64,000 bases of DNA from Gemmatimonadaceae bacterium (GCA_019752115.1 JAIEMN010000018.1:62001-126000); one strand, 5' to 3'; positions 46,318-56,444 are shown, numbered from the stretch's first letter. The notes: generated by a model from the sequence alone, not told the origin. A program made the numbers and translations.

Positions 46318-46323
46318 AATGTA
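46318..46323 (-). promoter_or_regulatory. -10-like element upstream of the epimerase-tol unit
   Basis: TTTACATTGCGGG on the minus strand resembles the TTATATTGCCG element found next to alaS and uvrB. TACATT at 46323-46318 would place initiation about 33 nt before the epimerase ATG. The -35 position falls in the hairpin of the preceding terminator and shows no TTGACA match. Confidence 0.4.
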
Positions 46324-46324
46324 A

Positions 46325-46360
46325 ACACGCGCCGGGGCCCATGGGGCGCCCGGCGCGTGT
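46325..46360 (-). terminator. terminator-like hairpin after the LysM gene
   Basis: ACACGCGCCGGG (46325-46336) and CCCGGCGCGTGT (46349-46360) are perfect 12-bp complements with a 12-nt loop that itself can pair (CCC-AT-GGG). On the minus strand the stem is followed by TTTACATT. It overlaps the -10-like element of the epimerase. It lies 30 nt past the LysM-gene stop. Confidence 0.65.
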
Positions 46361-46390
46361 GGAAAGATGGAAGCGCGTCAGCGCTGTGAT

Positions 46391-47935
46391 TCAGGGCGCT
46401 TTCGCGATGCGCCGAGCGGTCATCCCCGCGTGGATATCGGCGCCGCTCTGCCGCACGATCACCGCCGCGGCATAGTCACCGCCCACGCGGACAATGCGCG
46501 CCACCGCCATCTGCGCCTCGGTGCCACCCTTGGGATGATGGTAGAGGGCAAACTCGTCACCCGCCTTCACGCCCTTCGCCGAGCCGGCGCCAACGAGCAG
46601 ATAGCTCTGCAACGTGGGGATGGTCTGCGACGGGTCGAGCCATACCACCGTGGTGGCGACGTCAGGCGTCGACAGCTTCTCGGCATCGATCCGCGGGGCC
46701 GGCGCACCGGCGGCCGGCGCGAGTCGCTGCCCCTGCTCGATGCGCGCCGACTGCTCGCGAATCACCGCCACCGCCTCGCCGTTCGGGCGCACCGCGGTGA
46801 CTTCGACCACACCCGTCGGGACGGCCACCAGCCGCCCCTTGATCGACGAGGGCATGCTGGCGTAGCTCTGCAACACCTCGCCCACGCGGAAGCTCTTCTT
46901 CGGGGCCGCCCGCAGCGCGATTTCGTCGCTGCGCAACGCCCGATCGGGATACGCTTCCAGCTCCGATTGCGGCGCCCCGATGCGACCGGCGATCGAACCG
47001 GCCTGCGCATGCTCCGCTTCGGTCAGGAGGTACGGCGCGGCGTCGAGTTCGCCCTGCCGCGGCACCGGCGTGTTGGGCCGCAACACGGCCTTCGTCCGAC
47101 GCTCGGCTTCGGCCGCATCCGGAATGTCCCGATGGAAGACCGTCAGCACCTCAGAGCTCTTCCGCGAGGCCGTCTGGTCATCATTGCTCACCAGCCCGAT
47201 GCGTACGCGCCCCTCACGACCGAGCAACGTCTGCTGACGGCGCTGGAGGGCGAGCGACTCCGGCTCGGCGGGTGCAGGCGCCGCGGGCGCCGCCGCACTC
47301 ACCACGGGCGCGGCCGCATCCTTGGGCGTCTTCGGCGCCGGGCGGGAAGCGCCCTTGCCGGACGCGTTGCCCTTGCCGGCCGTCTGCGCGGCGAGCGAGC
47401 CGGACGGGGCCTTCGCTTCGGCCTTCGACTCGGCGGGCGGCGCGGGGAGGGTTCCTTCGCCCGCCTTGATCAGCGCCACCTTGGGGACCGTGCTATCCGC
47501 GGGGGCCGCCGCGACGGCGGCGGCCTTGGTGCCCGCCACCTTCTTCGAGACCGGCACCTGCAGCGTCATGCCGATCTCGAGGGGCGGCTTGTCACCATCG
47601 GTGGCGATCTTGTTGGCCTTCGCCAGCTGCTGCCACGCGTGTCCGTCGCCGTAGTAGCGCGCAGCGAGTGCCCACAGCGTTTCGCCGGGCTTCACGACGT
47701 GCGTGCGCGCCGTCGCGACGGCCGGCTTGGCGGCGGCCGGCTTCGCTTCCGCGGGGGGCTGCGGCGCCGCCTGGGGCGCGGCCTTGGAGGCCTCCTGCGC
47801 ACCCACGACGGACGGGCGCCAGATGGTGAGCAGGGCCAGCGTGGCGATCACGGCCACCAGCAACTTGAGGAGCGCGCCAGCGGCGTGCCCATCCGTATGA
47901 GTCGGGGTCGAGTGCGCCTGATCGGCAGCGCGCAT
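46391..47935 (-). CDS. LysM-domain cell-envelope protein
   Basis: A 514-aa protein with a cytoplasmic N-terminus, one membrane helix (LLKLLVAVIATLALLTIW, about residues 23-41) and an Ala/Pro/Lys spacer. A LysM domain follows (HVVKPGETLWALAARYYGDG through GMTLQVP, about 83-132) that should bind peptidoglycan. The remaining 380 residues are unknown: a Pro/Ala-rich stretch, then a folded-looking part with repeated hydrophobic/charged segments (KVGEVLQSYASMPSSIKGRL, DEFALYHHPKGG). The GAGG about 7 nt upstream supports the ATG. It may be a structural linker between envelope layers. Confidence 0.85.
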   Translation of the reverse strand: MRAADQAHSTPTHTDGHAAGALLKLLVAVIATLALLTIWRPSVVGAQEASKAAPQAAPQPPAEAKPAAAKPAVATARTHVVKPGETLWALAARYYGDGHAWQQLAKANKIATDGDKPPLEIGMTLQVPVSKKVAGTKAAAVAAAPADSTVPKVALIKAGEGTLPAPPAESKAEAKAPSGSLAAQTAGKGNASGKGASRPAPKTPKDAAAPVVSAAAPAAPAPAEPESLALQRRQQTLLGREGRVRIGLVSNDDQTASRKSSEVLTVFHRDIPDAAEAERRTKAVLRPNTPVPRQGELDAAPYLLTEAEHAQAGSIAGRIGAPQSELEAYPDRALRSDEIALRAAPKKSFRVGEVLQSYASMPSSIKGRLVAVPTGVVEVTAVRPNGEAVAVIREQSARIEQGQRLAPAAGAPAPRIDAEKLSTPDVATTVVWLDPSQTIPTLQSYLLVGAGSAKGVKAGDEFALYHHPKGGTEAQMAVARIVRVGGDYAAAVIVRQSGADIHAGMTARRIAKAP

Positions 47936-48103
47936 CAGGAGGCCTCACGAGCAAGAAGGTCGCGCGCCATGCGGCGCGATTGGCCCGGGGCGGATGCTCC
48001 GGGAATCCACTTAGGGGACGCGCCGAAACGACACAGGCAACGCGCTCACCATCACGTGGGTGGCGCCAAGCATTACACCATCGTGCTGCACATTGACGGC
48101 AGA

Positions 48104-48130
48104 GGGCGCCGGCCCGTGAAGCCGGCGCCC
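48104..48130 (-). terminator. hairpin downstream of ssb
   Basis: GGGCGCCGGC (48104-48113) and GCCGGCGCCC (48121-48130) are perfect 10-bp complements with a 7-nt loop, 17 nt past the ssb stop. No T-run follows on the minus strand, so it may terminate inefficiently or stabilise the 3' end. Confidence 0.55.
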
Positions 48131-48147
48131 CCCATCAGCCTACCGAC

Positions 48148-48660
48148 TCAGAACGGCAGATCGTCGTCTTCGTCTTCGAGTGCGCCGGGGAAGTCGTTGA
48201 AATCATCCCCGCCACTCGCGGCCGCCGGCTTCGCGGCCGCCCGCGGGGCGGGCGCCGACGAACGGCGCGGCGCGCTGTCCATGTCATCGCCCCCCATGCC
48301 GCCACGCCCGGTGCCACCACCGAGGAGCATGAGCTCACGCACCTTGATCTCCGTGGTGTAGCGCGTCTGGCCGTCCTTGTCCTGCCACTGGCGATACTCG
48401 ATCTCACCTTCGACGTAGATCTTCTCACCCTTCTTCACGTACTTCTCCACGACGTCCACGAGGCCCGGGCCGCGCGCATTGTTCCAGACCACGCAGCGGT
48501 GCCACTCGGTCTTCTCCTGCCGGTTGCCGCCCTGGTCGTTCCAGGTGCGGCTCGTGGCGAGCGAGAACTGCGCAACCCGTGAGCCGGTGCCCACGGAGCG
48601 GATCTCGGGGTCGCCCCCGACGTTGCCAATCAGAATGGCCTTGTTCAGGCTGCGGCTCAC
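48148..48660 (-). CDS. ssb: single-stranded DNA-binding protein
   Basis: OB-fold protein coating single-stranded DNA in replication and repair. MSRSLNKAILIGNVGGDPE opens the OB fold, and WHRCVVWNNARGPGLVDVVEKYVKKGEKIYVEG covers its middle. The Gly/Ala/Pro-rich tail ends in the interaction tip DDDLPF. The length of 170 aa is normal. The start is a GTG with GAGGAGG 4 nt upstream, which is unambiguous. Confidence 0.97.
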   Translation of the reverse strand: MSRSLNKAILIGNVGGDPEIRSVGTGSRVAQFSLATSRTWNDQGGNRQEKTEWHRCVVWNNARGPGLVDVVEKYVKKGEKIYVEGEIEYRQWQDKDGQTRYTTEIKVRELMLLGGGTGRGGMGGDDMDSAPRRSSAPAPRAAAKPAAASGGDDFNDFPGALEDEDDDLPF

Positions 48661-48770
48661 AGTGCCTCCTCGAAAGTGCAGTAGGGATGGGGAACGCGGC
48701 GTAAGCTAGGGGAGGCGGCTGACACCCACCAAACCAGAACAACGCGCGTGGTGTTTTTCGAACGAGTGGG

Positions 48771-49295
48771 TCAGCGGCCGGGTCCGGCACCCGCACCCGC
48801 GGGGGCGTCGCGCCGGAGGACCAGCGCGTCCTCATCCGGGCGTTGATAGTAACCCCGGCGACGCCCGACCGGTCGGAACCCGCGTGATTCGTAGAGCCCG
48901 CGCGCCGCGTCGTTCGAGACGCGGACCTCCAAAAACATGCTGGCGACCCCCGTGGCGTCACCGTGTGCAAGGGCTTCGTCGAGCAGTGCCCCCCCGACCC
49001 CGCATCCGCGGGCCGCCGTACTGGTCGCGATATTCGCCACCTCGCCTTCGTCGAGGGCGCGGATCACGACGCAGTACCCGAGGATGGTCCCCTCGGCGTC
49101 AACGGCCACCTGGAGCCGCGCATGCGGGCGCCCGATCAGCGAGTCGAACGCCTCGGCTGGCCACGGGTCGGAGAAGGCCGACGCCTCGATCGTCGCGACC
49201 GCCCGTACGTCGGTGCCGTGCATGGGGCGGATCTCCACCCGTGGACGGTGCGGCGCTCGGCCGTCTCGCACCGGGCGGTCCTCGGCATCGCTCAC
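48771..49295 (-). CDS. rimI: ribosomal-protein alanine acetyltransferase (RimI)
   Basis: GNAT acetyltransferase, 174 aa, of the family that acetylates ribosomal protein S18. The GNAT core includes IRPMHGTDVRAVATIEASAF, YCVVIRALDEGEVANIAT, GCGVGGALLDEAL (acetyl-CoA-binding loop, about residue 100) and EVRVSNDAARGLYESRGFRPVGRRRGYY near the end. tsaB-rimI neighbourhood is widespread, which strengthens the call. It lies 24 nt after tsaB and is followed by ssb. Confidence 0.92.
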   Translation of the reverse strand: MSDAEDRPVRDGRAPHRPRVEIRPMHGTDVRAVATIEASAFSDPWPAEAFDSLIGRPHARLQVAVDAEGTILGYCVVIRALDEGEVANIATSTAARGCGVGGALLDEALAHGDATGVASMFLEVRVSNDAARGLYESRGFRPVGRRRGYYQRPDEDALVLRRDAPAGAGAGPGR

Positions 49296-49319
49296 GCGCC
49301 CATCCTCACGCGACCATCC

Positions 49320-50018
49320 TCACGCGTCGCGCACATCGGGAAGCGGGCGACCGTGCGACGCCTCCCACTTCACCTGCGCTTCCGCGAGACGGCCATAGAG
49401 CGGCTCCCACCCGCGCAGGTCGACTGGTGCCTCGCGCCAGCGCCCATCCGCGCGCCGCGCGGCGCTGGCCTCCGGCCACAGTTCATAGGCCGACGTCAGC
49501 GCCGCGGGCGACGGCCCCACCGACACCAGCGGCACCGACGCTTCGCGCAGATCGTCGATGGACCGGCGGCGTGGCGCCTCCGACCAGGAGACCTGCCCGC
49601 TCGCGTCCCGAACGACCTCCAGCGCGTAGCGCTCCCCGCGCAACGCGTCGGCGTGCACCAGGAATGCGCCGACCTCCGCCTGACTCGGCAACGCTGCGGC
49701 CGCCAGGGCAAGCGACGGGACCGCGTAGAGTGGCCGTCCGGCGCCATGGGCGATGCCCTTGGCGAGGGCGGCGGCGATGCGGAGCGAGGTGAAGCTGCCG
49801 GGGCCGGCGCCGCAGACGACGGCGCCCAGTGCCCCCACGTCAACGGCATGGGCGCGGAGCAGCGCCGTGATGGCGGGAAACAGCCCGTCAGCCGCGCCGG
49901 CACCCATGGGCACCGCGACCGCCGGCGTGTCGCCCGACGGCAGCAGGAGCGCGACGCTGCCGGCACTGGTGGCCGCTTCAAGCACCAACACGGGACGGGA
50001 GAAATCGAGCGCGGCCAT
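49320..50018 (-). CDS. tsaB: tRNA t6A biosynthesis protein TsaB
   Basis: Scaffold partner of TsaD in making N6-threonylcarbamoyladenosine at tRNA position 37. LVLEAATSAGSVALL opens an ASKHA-type fold, and VVCGAGPGSFTSLRIAAALAKGIAHG near residue 75 is the family signature. At 232 aa it is normal. ATG 50018 (MAALDFSRPVLVL) is chosen; the extension to 50069 is not conserved. The rimI gene follows. The HD-GYP gene separates it from tsaE. Confidence 0.94.
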   Translation of the reverse strand: MAALDFSRPVLVLEAATSAGSVALLLPSGDTPAVAVPMGAGAADGLFPAITALLRAHAVDVGALGAVVCGAGPGSFTSLRIAAALAKGIAHGAGRPLYAVPSLALAAAALPSQAEVGAFLVHADALRGERYALEVVRDASGQVSWSEAPRRRSIDDLREASVPLVSVGPSPAALTSAYELWPEASAARRADGRWREAPVDLRGWEPLYGRLAEAQVKWEASHGRPLPDVRDA

Positions 50019-50106
50019 GCTGGATTCTACCGCGTTCGCGCGCCGCCCCCCAGCCCTGGTGCGGGCCAATCCGACGGGTCGCGGGCGACGTGGCGCGCGA
50101 GTCCGC

Positions 50107-51609
50107 TCAGGCGACCCGGGCGATCAGGCCGCGCGGTACCGGCATCGCCAGCTGCTCGAACCCGGCATCCACCGACTCCGAGAGCATGGCAAAGGTGCCC
50201 CGCTCGGCGAGGGCGAAGGCGCAGTCGAGAATCTCGGCATCGAACGCCGTGCCCCGGTCCCGGCGCATGATGTCCTGCACCTGAGGGACGGCGAGCCCCG
50301 CGCGATACGGTCGATCGGCGGTCAGCGCCTCGTACACATCGGCGACCGCGAGCACGCGCGCCGCCACGCTCAAGTGCGCCGCCGGGAGATTCCACGGGTA
50401 CCCGCGGCCATCCAAGCGCTCGTGATGCTGGGCCGCCTCTTGTGCGAAGGCTTCGAACGCCGAGACCTGCTGCAGAATCTGCAGCGTCCACCGGGGGTGT
50501 TTACGAATCTCGGCGAACTCCTCATCGGTCAGCTTGCCGGGTTTGTCGAGAATGCGATTCGACACCCCGAGCTTGCCGATGTCATGCAGCAGCCCCGCGC
50601 GCAGCAACGTGCGGGCGGTACCGGCATCGTGCCCGAGCGCGGTGACAATCGCCACCGCATAGCGCGCCACATTCGTGGAGTGGCGCGCGGTAAAGGGCGT
50701 CTTGGCGTCGATCACCGCCGCAAACGCGTGGGCGATGCGATCGAGCCGCTCGTCCGTGGCGACCATGGGGTCGCGCCCCGGCTCCAGCGCGATGACGCGC
50801 GCTTCGAGGTGATCCGCATCAGCGAGGCTCCCCCACCACGCGTCATCCCGACGCCAGCCGACCAAACGATCGACCAATGCCGGATCGAACCACGTCCCGC
50901 GCCGCCGCCGGGCCATGTCGAGTGCCGCGGCCCGCCCGTTCTCGCTCAGGTACGCTTCCACCGTCTGACTGAGCAGCAGGATGCGTGAGATGATCGGAAT
51001 GTCGTGACCGGCGATGCCGACCGGATGCCCCAGTCCGCACCAGTGCTCGTCCACGTGCAGAATGCCATCGCTCGTGGCCGGCGGAAACTCCAACACGCGC
51101 GCGATCTGCGCCCCGCGCTCACAGCGCACCTTGATGATTTCGCGCGTGAAATCGGGCGTCTGTGCGATCTGCAGGAAATGCTTGATCCGCGCCAGCGGGT
51201 TGCGACCGATGCCGCAGCTCTGCGCCGTGCGCAGCGCGAGCTTCCAGCGATCATGCCAATCCACCAGACGCATGTTGCGCTTGAGCTCCTGATCGGGACT
51301 GCCGAACACCGCGGCCATGCGCGCGGCATTGCTGGAGCAGCCCGAGTCCTTGAGGAGCGCCGCGTAAAACAGCGCCTCCATCGTGGCGGCGTCACAGCCA
51401 TGCTCCGCCCCCAGGCGCATCGCGATCAGCGTGGTGCGCAGCGTGTGACCGGGGCGCTGTCCTTCGGTGAGGTCCAGCGCGAAGGTCAGCGCTGAGATCA
51501 CCTCGGCGAGTCGGATGGTCGCACCACCACCGGCAACGGGGGTCGGGTGCGAGAGGGCAGCAGAGCGAGCGGGAAACGACAGAGGCACGGCGGAAGCGCG
51601 ACGGGTCAC
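50107..51609 (-). CDS. HD-GYP signalling phosphodiesterase with second HD-like domain
   Basis: Probable cyclic-di-GMP phosphodiesterase. The C-terminal half has the HD-GYP signature: HSTNVARYAVAIVTALGHD, LLHDIGKLGVSNRIL near residue 340, and HHERLDGRGYPWNL near 391, followed by ADVYEALTADRPYRAG. The N-terminal half is HD-like but degenerate (GHTLRTTLIAMRLGAE, then ALLKDSGCSSNAARM, where HD reads KD), so it may be regulatory. I chose GTG 51609; a GGGAG lies 11 nt upstream within a palindrome. The frame upstream to 52092 is a tsaE shadow. Confidence 0.9.
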   Translation of the reverse strand: MTRRASAVPLSFPARSAALSHPTPVAGGGATIRLAEVISALTFALDLTEGQRPGHTLRTTLIAMRLGAEHGCDAATMEALFYAALLKDSGCSSNAARMAAVFGSPDQELKRNMRLVDWHDRWKLALRTAQSCGIGRNPLARIKHFLQIAQTPDFTREIIKVRCERGAQIARVLEFPPATSDGILHVDEHWCGLGHPVGIAGHDIPIISRILLLSQTVEAYLSENGRAAALDMARRRRGTWFDPALVDRLVGWRRDDAWWGSLADADHLEARVIALEPGRDPMVATDERLDRIAHAFAAVIDAKTPFTARHSTNVARYAVAIVTALGHDAGTARTLLRAGLLHDIGKLGVSNRILDKPGKLTDEEFAEIRKHPRWTLQILQQVSAFEAFAQEAAQHHERLDGRGYPWNLPAAHLSVAARVLAVADVYEALTADRPYRAGLAVPQVQDIMRRDRGTAFDAEILDCAFALAERGTFAMLSESVDAGFEQLAMPVPRGLIARVA

Positions 51610-51623
51610 CAGTGAGCAGACTC

Positions 51624-51633
51624 CCTGATCAGG
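51624..51633. promoter_or_regulatory. 10-bp palindrome over the HD-GYP ribosome-binding site
   Basis: CCTGATCAGG is a perfect 10-bp palindrome 14 nt from the HD-GYP GTG, overlapping the likely Shine-Dalgarno (AGGGAG on the minus strand). It could bind a regulator or fold to modulate translation. Confidence 0.3.
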
Positions 51634-51692
51634 ATCGGCTCGTTCGGTGCTTTCCTTGATCGATCCCCCCGGATTCGGTGGGACCAGCCGCC

Positions 51693-52181
51693 TCAGCGTG
51701 GGCCGGGCGGCTGCACCTTGAGCAAGCGTCGTGCGGGATCGGTCGGGTCGTGCTCCAGCGTCACCGTGATGGTGTCGGAGGGGAGCGTACCAAAGGCGCG
51801 ATCGGGCCACTCGACGAGCAGCACCGGGGCCTGATCGACAATCTCCTCCCACCCCAACGCCTCCAACTCGGCGGCACTGCGCAGCCGGTAGAGATCGACG
51901 TGCAGGACCGGCCCGCGCGGGGCGTCGTATTCCTGCACGAGCGAGAAGGTCGGGCTGGTGACGCTTCCGAGATCCCGGACCCCAAGTCCGTCGGCGATGG
52001 CGCGAACGAGAGTGGTCTTGCCCGCACCCAAATCCCCCTCGAACGCCAGACAGACCGGTCGCGGCAGGACTGCTCCCAGCGCGCGCCCCCACGCTTCGAG
52101 CGAATCCCGATCGGGGCTGCGCGGCGCACCGCGCGACAGCAGGTGCGTCAAGGTGGGGGGCACCGCGCGCTTACCGACCAC
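51693..52181 (-). CDS. tsaE: tRNA t6A biosynthesis ATPase TsaE
   Basis: P-loop ATPase that resets the TsaB-TsaD complex. Walker [18 protein letters not shown] (GDLGAGKT) is near residue 50, [13 protein letters not shown] near 78, HVDLYRL near 93 and EWPD near 128. The GTG at 52181 is preceded by GGAGG 8 nt away and starts inside the 3' end of uvrB, giving 162 aa. The open frame to 52616 is a uvrB shadow. Confidence 0.93.
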   Translation of the reverse strand: MVGKRAVPPTLTHLLSRGAPRSPDRDSLEAWGRALGAVLPRPVCLAFEGDLGAGKTTLVRAIADGLGVRDLGSVTSPTFSLVQEYDAPRGPVLHVDLYRLRSAAELEALGWEEIVDQAPVLLVEWPDRAFGTLPSDTITVTLEHDPTDPARRLLKVQPPGPR

Positions 52182-54270
52182 GTCGCCCACCTCCACGCCG
52201 CATCGGCGCGCTGCCGGGTGGCCGCTTGGGTGCGGCCGCATTCCCTCGCGCCTGCGCGGGCGCCTGGCCGAGCGCGGTGCGCACTTCGAAGAGCTGGTCG
52301 CGCAACCGGGCGGCCGCCTCGAAGTCGAGAGCCGTGGCCGCCTCGCGCATGGCGACTTCGAGCTCCCCAACGAGCGTCTCGAGCTCTTCGCGACTGCGTG
52401 GCGCCGATTCGCTCGCGAGCTTCTTGGGGGCCGGTGCCTGCCCTTCGCGCTCGTCGCGGGCATCGGCCACACGGGTGATGAAGCGCACCTCGTCCACGCT
52501 CTTGGTGACCCCCTTCGGCACAATGCCATGCGCGGCATTGAATTCGCGCTGCATGGCCCGCCGGCGATCGGTCTCTTCGATGGCGCGCTGCATGGAGCCG
52601 GTGATGCGATCGGCATACAGAATGGCCATGCCGTTCAGATTGCGCGCGGCCCGGCCGATGGTCTGAATGAGCGAGCGATCGCTGCGCAGGAAGCCTTCCT
52701 GGTCGGCGTCGAGAATGGCCACCAGCGACACCTCGGGCATGTCGAGCCCTTCGCGCAGCAGGTTGATGCCGACGAGCACATCGAACTCGCCGAGCCGCAG
52801 CCCACGCACGATCTCCATGCGTTCGATGGCGTCGATGTCGGAGTGCATGTAGCGCACCCGCACTCCCATCTGCTGCAGATAATCGGTGAGGTCCTCCGAC
52901 ATGCGCTTGGTGAGCGTGGTGACGAGCACGCGTTCCCCGCGGCGTTCGCGCTGCCGGATCTCGTGCAGCAGATCGTCCACCTGCCCCTTCACCGGTCGGA
53001 TCTCGATGATGGGGTCGAGCAACCCCGTGGGGCGAATGACCTGCTCCACCACCACGCCTTCCGACAGCTGCAGTTCGAGTTCGCCGGGCGTTGCGGACAC
53101 GCTGATCAGGCGCGGCACCAGATCCATGAACTCTTCGAAGACCAGCGGGCGGTTGTCGAGCGCACTCGGCAGGCGAAAGCCGTAATCCACCAGCGTCAGC
53201 TTACGGGCCCGGTCGCCGTTGTACATGCCGCGCACTTGCGGCAGCGTCACGTGCGATTCGTCCACCACTACGAGGTAGTCGTCGGGGAAATAGTCCAGCA
53301 GACAGGCCGGTCGTTCACCCGCCTCCCGCCCGCTGATGTGCCGCGAGTAGTTCTCGATGCCGGCACAGGTGCCGATCTCGAGCAGCATTTCGATATCGAA
53401 GTTCGTGCGCTGCTCGAGCCGCTGCGCTTCGAGCAGCTTGCCCTGCATCCGCAACTCGGCGAGACGGGTCGCGAGTTCGTCGCGGATGGCCTTGGTGGCG
53501 CGCTCGATCGTGGGGCGATTCGTGATGAAGTGCTTGGCGGGGTAGATCGCCATGCGATCCAGGACGGCGATGGTGTCGCCGGTGACCGGATCGATCTTGG
53601 AGATGCGCTCGATCTCATCGCCCCAGAGCTCCAGCCGCACGCCCTGCTCCTCGTACGCCGGCAGGATCTCCACCGTGTCCCCGCGCACGCGGAAGGTCCC
53701 GCGATCGAAGTTCACATCGTTGCGGAGATACTGAATGCCCACGAGCGCCCGGAGAATGTCATCGCGCGCGATCGTCTGCCCGCGCTGCAGCGCCACCATC
53801 CGCTCGCGATAGGACACGGGATCGCCGAGACCGTAAATCGCCGAGACCGTGGACACGATCACCACATCCTCGCGCTCCATGAGCGAGGAGGTCGCGCGCA
53901 GGCGTAGGCGATCGATGTCTTCGTTGATGCTCGCGTCCTTCTCGATGTAGGTGTCGCTCGAGGGGACGTAGGCTTCGGGCTGGTAGTAGTCGTAATACGA
54001 GATGAAGTATTCGACGGCGTTGTTCGGGAAGAACGACTTGAGCTCGCCGTAGAGCTGGGCGGCGAGCGTCTTGTTGTGCGAGAGCACCAGCGTCGGGCGC
54101 CCCCACTCCGCGATGACGTTGGCGATGGTCATCGTTTTGCCGGAGCCGGTCACCCCGAGGAGCGTCTGGTGGCGGTCCCCCCGATGGAGCCCCGCCGAGA
54201 GCTCGGCGATGGCGCGCGGCTGGTCACCGGCGGGGGCGAAGGGGGCCTGGAGGCGGAACGGGGTGTCCAT
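52171..54270 (-). CDS. uvrB: excinuclease ABC subunit B
   Basis: Damage-recognition helicase of nucleotide excision repair. Walker A GVTGSGKT is at residues 39-46. The beta-hairpin region ([20 protein letters not shown]) is near 95, [18 protein letters not shown] near 340, and helicase motifs ([34 protein letters not shown]) follow. The C-terminal UVR motif, [25 protein letters not shown], binds UvrC. It is 699 aa. ATG 54270 is preceded at 6 nt by TATATT, without a Shine-Dalgarno. The frame beyond it is non-conserved. Confidence 0.97.
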   Translation of the reverse strand: MDTPFRLQAPFAPAGDQPRAIAELSAGLHRGDRHQTLLGVTGSGKTMTIANVIAEWGRPTLVLSHNKTLAAQLYGELKSFFPNNAVEYFISYYDYYQPEAYVPSSDTYIEKDASINEDIDRLRLRATSSLMEREDVVIVSTVSAIYGLGDPVSYRERMVALQRGQTIARDDILRALVGIQYLRNDVNFDRGTFRVRGDTVEILPAYEEQGVRLELWGDEIERISKIDPVTGDTIAVLDRMAIYPAKHFITNRPTIERATKAIRDELATRLAELRMQGKLLEAQRLEQRTNFDIEMLLEIGTCAGIENYSRHISGREAGERPACLLDYFPDDYLVVVDESHVTLPQVRGMYNGDRARKLTLVDYGFRLPSALDNRPLVFEEFMDLVPRLISVSATPGELELQLSEGVVVEQVIRPTGLLDPIIEIRPVKGQVDDLLHEIRQRERRGERVLVTTLTKRMSEDLTDYLQQMGVRVRYMHSDIDAIERMEIVRGLRLGEFDVLVGINLLREGLDMPEVSLVAILDADQEGFLRSDRSLIQTIGRAARNLNGMAILYADRITGSMQRAIEETDRRRAMQREFNAAHGIVPKGVTKSVDEVRFITRVADARDEREGQAPAPKKLASESAPRSREELETLVGELEVAMREAATALDFEAAARLRDQLFEVRTALGQAPAQARGNAAAPKRPPGSAPMRRGGGRRGR

Positions 54271-54276
54271 ACCGGC

Positions 54277-54282
54277 AATATA
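54277..54282 (-). promoter_or_regulatory. -10 element of uvrB, predicted leaderless start
   Basis: Minus strand TGTTATATTGCCGGT-ATG places TATATT exactly 6 nt before the uvrB ATG. The 11-nt core TTATATTGCCG is identical to that before alaS. No -35 match is seen at the normal distance. On the plus strand the same bases read TATAAC, a possible -10 for the divergent chemoreceptor gene. Confidence 0.5.
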
Positions 54283-54467
54283 ACAGGTTGTCGGCGTTTC
54301 TTCGGGGCAAGGACGCCCATCTGGTACACGATTCTCAAGAATTGGCCCCGGCAATCCGACACTTCTCATCGCCATTGGGGGCTGGGCTTCCGGCCTCCTC
54401 CACTCCCCGCCGCCTCCGGTCGACGCTGGCCGGTCGGTTCTGGAAACCGTGGCTCTTGGAGTACCCA

Positions 54468-56444
54468 GTGCAGCAGTGGCTCTTCTCGCGCCCCCTTGGG
54501 CGCCAATTGTGGTGGACGATTGGAGTGATGGCGACCGCGGGTGCCGCGGCGACGGCACTCACGCTGTTCGAACTGCGCGGCGTGTCGCAGGCCGCCGCCG
54601 CCCTGGAGACCGAGACCATCCGGCCCCTGAGCGACGTCGCCAAGCTCGAAGCCGAGGTGCAGAAGGTCCGCGTGGCGTACCGTGATGCGGCATTTGATCA
54701 CCTCCAGCGCGCCGACGCGATCACGCGCACCCGTGAGGGGGTCACCCGTGTGGATTCGCTGGCGAAGGCGCTGCAGCGCACGCTGACCGACCGCCGTTCG
54801 CAGACCGCCGTTGCGGCCTTCCTCGAGCACTGGAGTGCGATTCACCCCCAGGTGAATACCATGCTGGCCGCGGCCGGCACCGCACCGACCGCGGAGATCC
54901 TGGCGCTCCTGCACGGCGACCTGCGTACTGCGATGAAGCGGGCGGAAGGCGCGCTCGAACAGCTGGCCGCCGCCGAGCTCGAGGCGGCGACCCGATTCAC
55001 CGCCGAGACTGCGGGCCGCGCACAGCGGAGCCTCTGGTGGTCAACGGGGGCGCTGCTGCTCGGCATCGCCCTCGCCGGCCTCATGGCACGCACCGTCGTG
55101 CGGCGCCTGACCGGAGCGCTCGGCGCGATCGCCGAACGGCTCGCCTCGCTCGAGCGCAACTGTCTGGCCAGTCTGGAGCGGGCGACCACGGCGCTGGCGA
55201 ACGGCCGCCTGTCCGAGCGCTGCGTGGTGGCCACGACCCCCGTCGTGATCGACGGCGCCGATGAACTGGCCGCCGCCGGGCAGTCGCTCAATGCGGCGAT
55301 CTCCCGCACGCAGGCCGCGATTGGCTCGTACGAGCGCTCCGTGGTGACGCTGGAGCGCTTGCTCGAGGAAACGGGCCGCGTCGTACGCGCCGCGCATCAG
55401 GGCGACCTCCGCCTGCGGGCCAATCACACGGCCTTCGATGGGGCGTACGCCGAGTTGCTCGCCGGCTTCAATGCCGCGCAGGATGCCTCCGCGCGTCCGA
55501 TCGATGCCGCGCTCGAGGTGCTCGAGCGCGTGGCGGCCTACGATCTGTCCTCGCGCATGGAGGGGACGTTCGAAGGCGATCACGCGCGACTCGCGCGCGC
55601 GATCAACGGCGCCATCGAGAACATCACCACGGCGCTGCGCGAAGTCGAAGTGGCGGCCGAGCAGATCGCGAGCGCATCGCATCAGGTGAGCTCCGGCAGC
55701 CAGTCGTTGGCGCATAGCACGTCCGAGCAGGCCGCGTCAGCGGAAGAGGTGACGGCGGCGATGCATGAGCAAGCGAGCAGCACCGCTCGCACCGCGAGCG
55801 GGCTCGATCGCGCGCGTGGCCTCGCGCTCGACATGCGGGAGCAACTCACCGCCAGCACCGGGGCGATGCAGGAGCTCGGCGAGGCCATGGGCCGGATGCG
55901 CGCGTCCGCGACGCAGACGGCCCAGATCGTGAAGACCATCGACGAAATCGCGTTCCAGACGAACCTGCTGGCACTCAACGCGGCGGTGGAAGCCGCGCGG
56001 GCCGGCGCCGCCGGACGGGGCTTCGCGGTGGTCGCCGATGAGGTTCGCCACCTCGCCATCCGCGCCGCCCAGTCGGCCCGCGAGACCGCGGACCTGATTG
56101 AGCAGACCGTCGACAGCGCCATGACGAGTGCGGCGCTGACGGACACGGTACACGCTCGCCTGCGCACCGTGGACACCCACGCCGAGCAGGTGACCTCGCT
56201 GGTGCGCGACCTCGCGACCGAGTGCACAGCACAGCGCGATCAGATCAGCGAGGTTTCGCAGGCCATCGATCAGGTCAGCCTGCAGACCCAGTCGGCGGCG
56301 GCCAACGCCGAAGAATCGGCGAGTGCCAGCGAGGAGCTCAACGCGCAGGCGGCCACGATGCGCGAGTTGGTGGGGCGCTTCCGGTTGGCTGGCGCGCCGA
56401 CGGTGTTGTCCCACGGCGCGCGACCGTCACATCGGGCCGCGTGA
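54468..56444 (+). CDS. methyl-accepting chemotaxis protein
   Basis: Inner-membrane chemoreceptor of 658 aa. It has TM1 at about residues 14-36 ([21 protein letters not shown]), a helical periplasmic sensor domain of about 150 residues (no Cache or PAS motif seen), TM2 near 185-210 ([19 protein letters not shown]), HAMP domains, and a long coiled coil. The signalling hairpin has [22 protein letters not shown] and [15 protein letters not shown] use GTG 54468 with GGAG 6 nt upstream; the 5'-most start at 54288 is a TTG with no ribosome-binding site. No che genes are in the window. Confidence 0.9.
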   Translation: MQQWLFSRPLGRQLWWTIGVMATAGAAATALTLFELRGVSQAAAALETETIRPLSDVAKLEAEVQKVRVAYRDAAFDHLQRADAITRTREGVTRVDSLAKALQRTLTDRRSQTAVAAFLEHWSAIHPQVNTMLAAAGTAPTAEILALLHGDLRTAMKRAEGALEQLAAAELEAATRFTAETAGRAQRSLWWSTGALLLGIALAGLMARTVVRRLTGALGAIAERLASLERNCLASLERATTALANGRLSERCVVATTPVVIDGADELAAAGQSLNAAISRTQAAIGSYERSVVTLERLLEETGRVVRAAHQGDLRLRANHTAFDGAYAELLAGFNAAQDASARPIDAALEVLERVAAYDLSSRMEGTFEGDHARLARAINGAIENITTALREVEVAAEQIASASHQVSSGSQSLAHSTSEQAASAEEVTAAMHEQASSTARTASGLDRARGLALDMREQLTASTGAMQELGEAMGRMRASATQTAQIVKTIDEIAFQTNLLALNAAVEAARAGAAGRGFAVVADEVRHLAIRAAQSARETADLIEQTVDSAMTSAALTDTVHARLRTVDTHAEQVTSLVRDLATECTAQRDQISEVSQAIDQVSLQTQSAAANAEESASASEELNAQAATMRELVGRFRLAGAPTVLSHGARPSHRAA

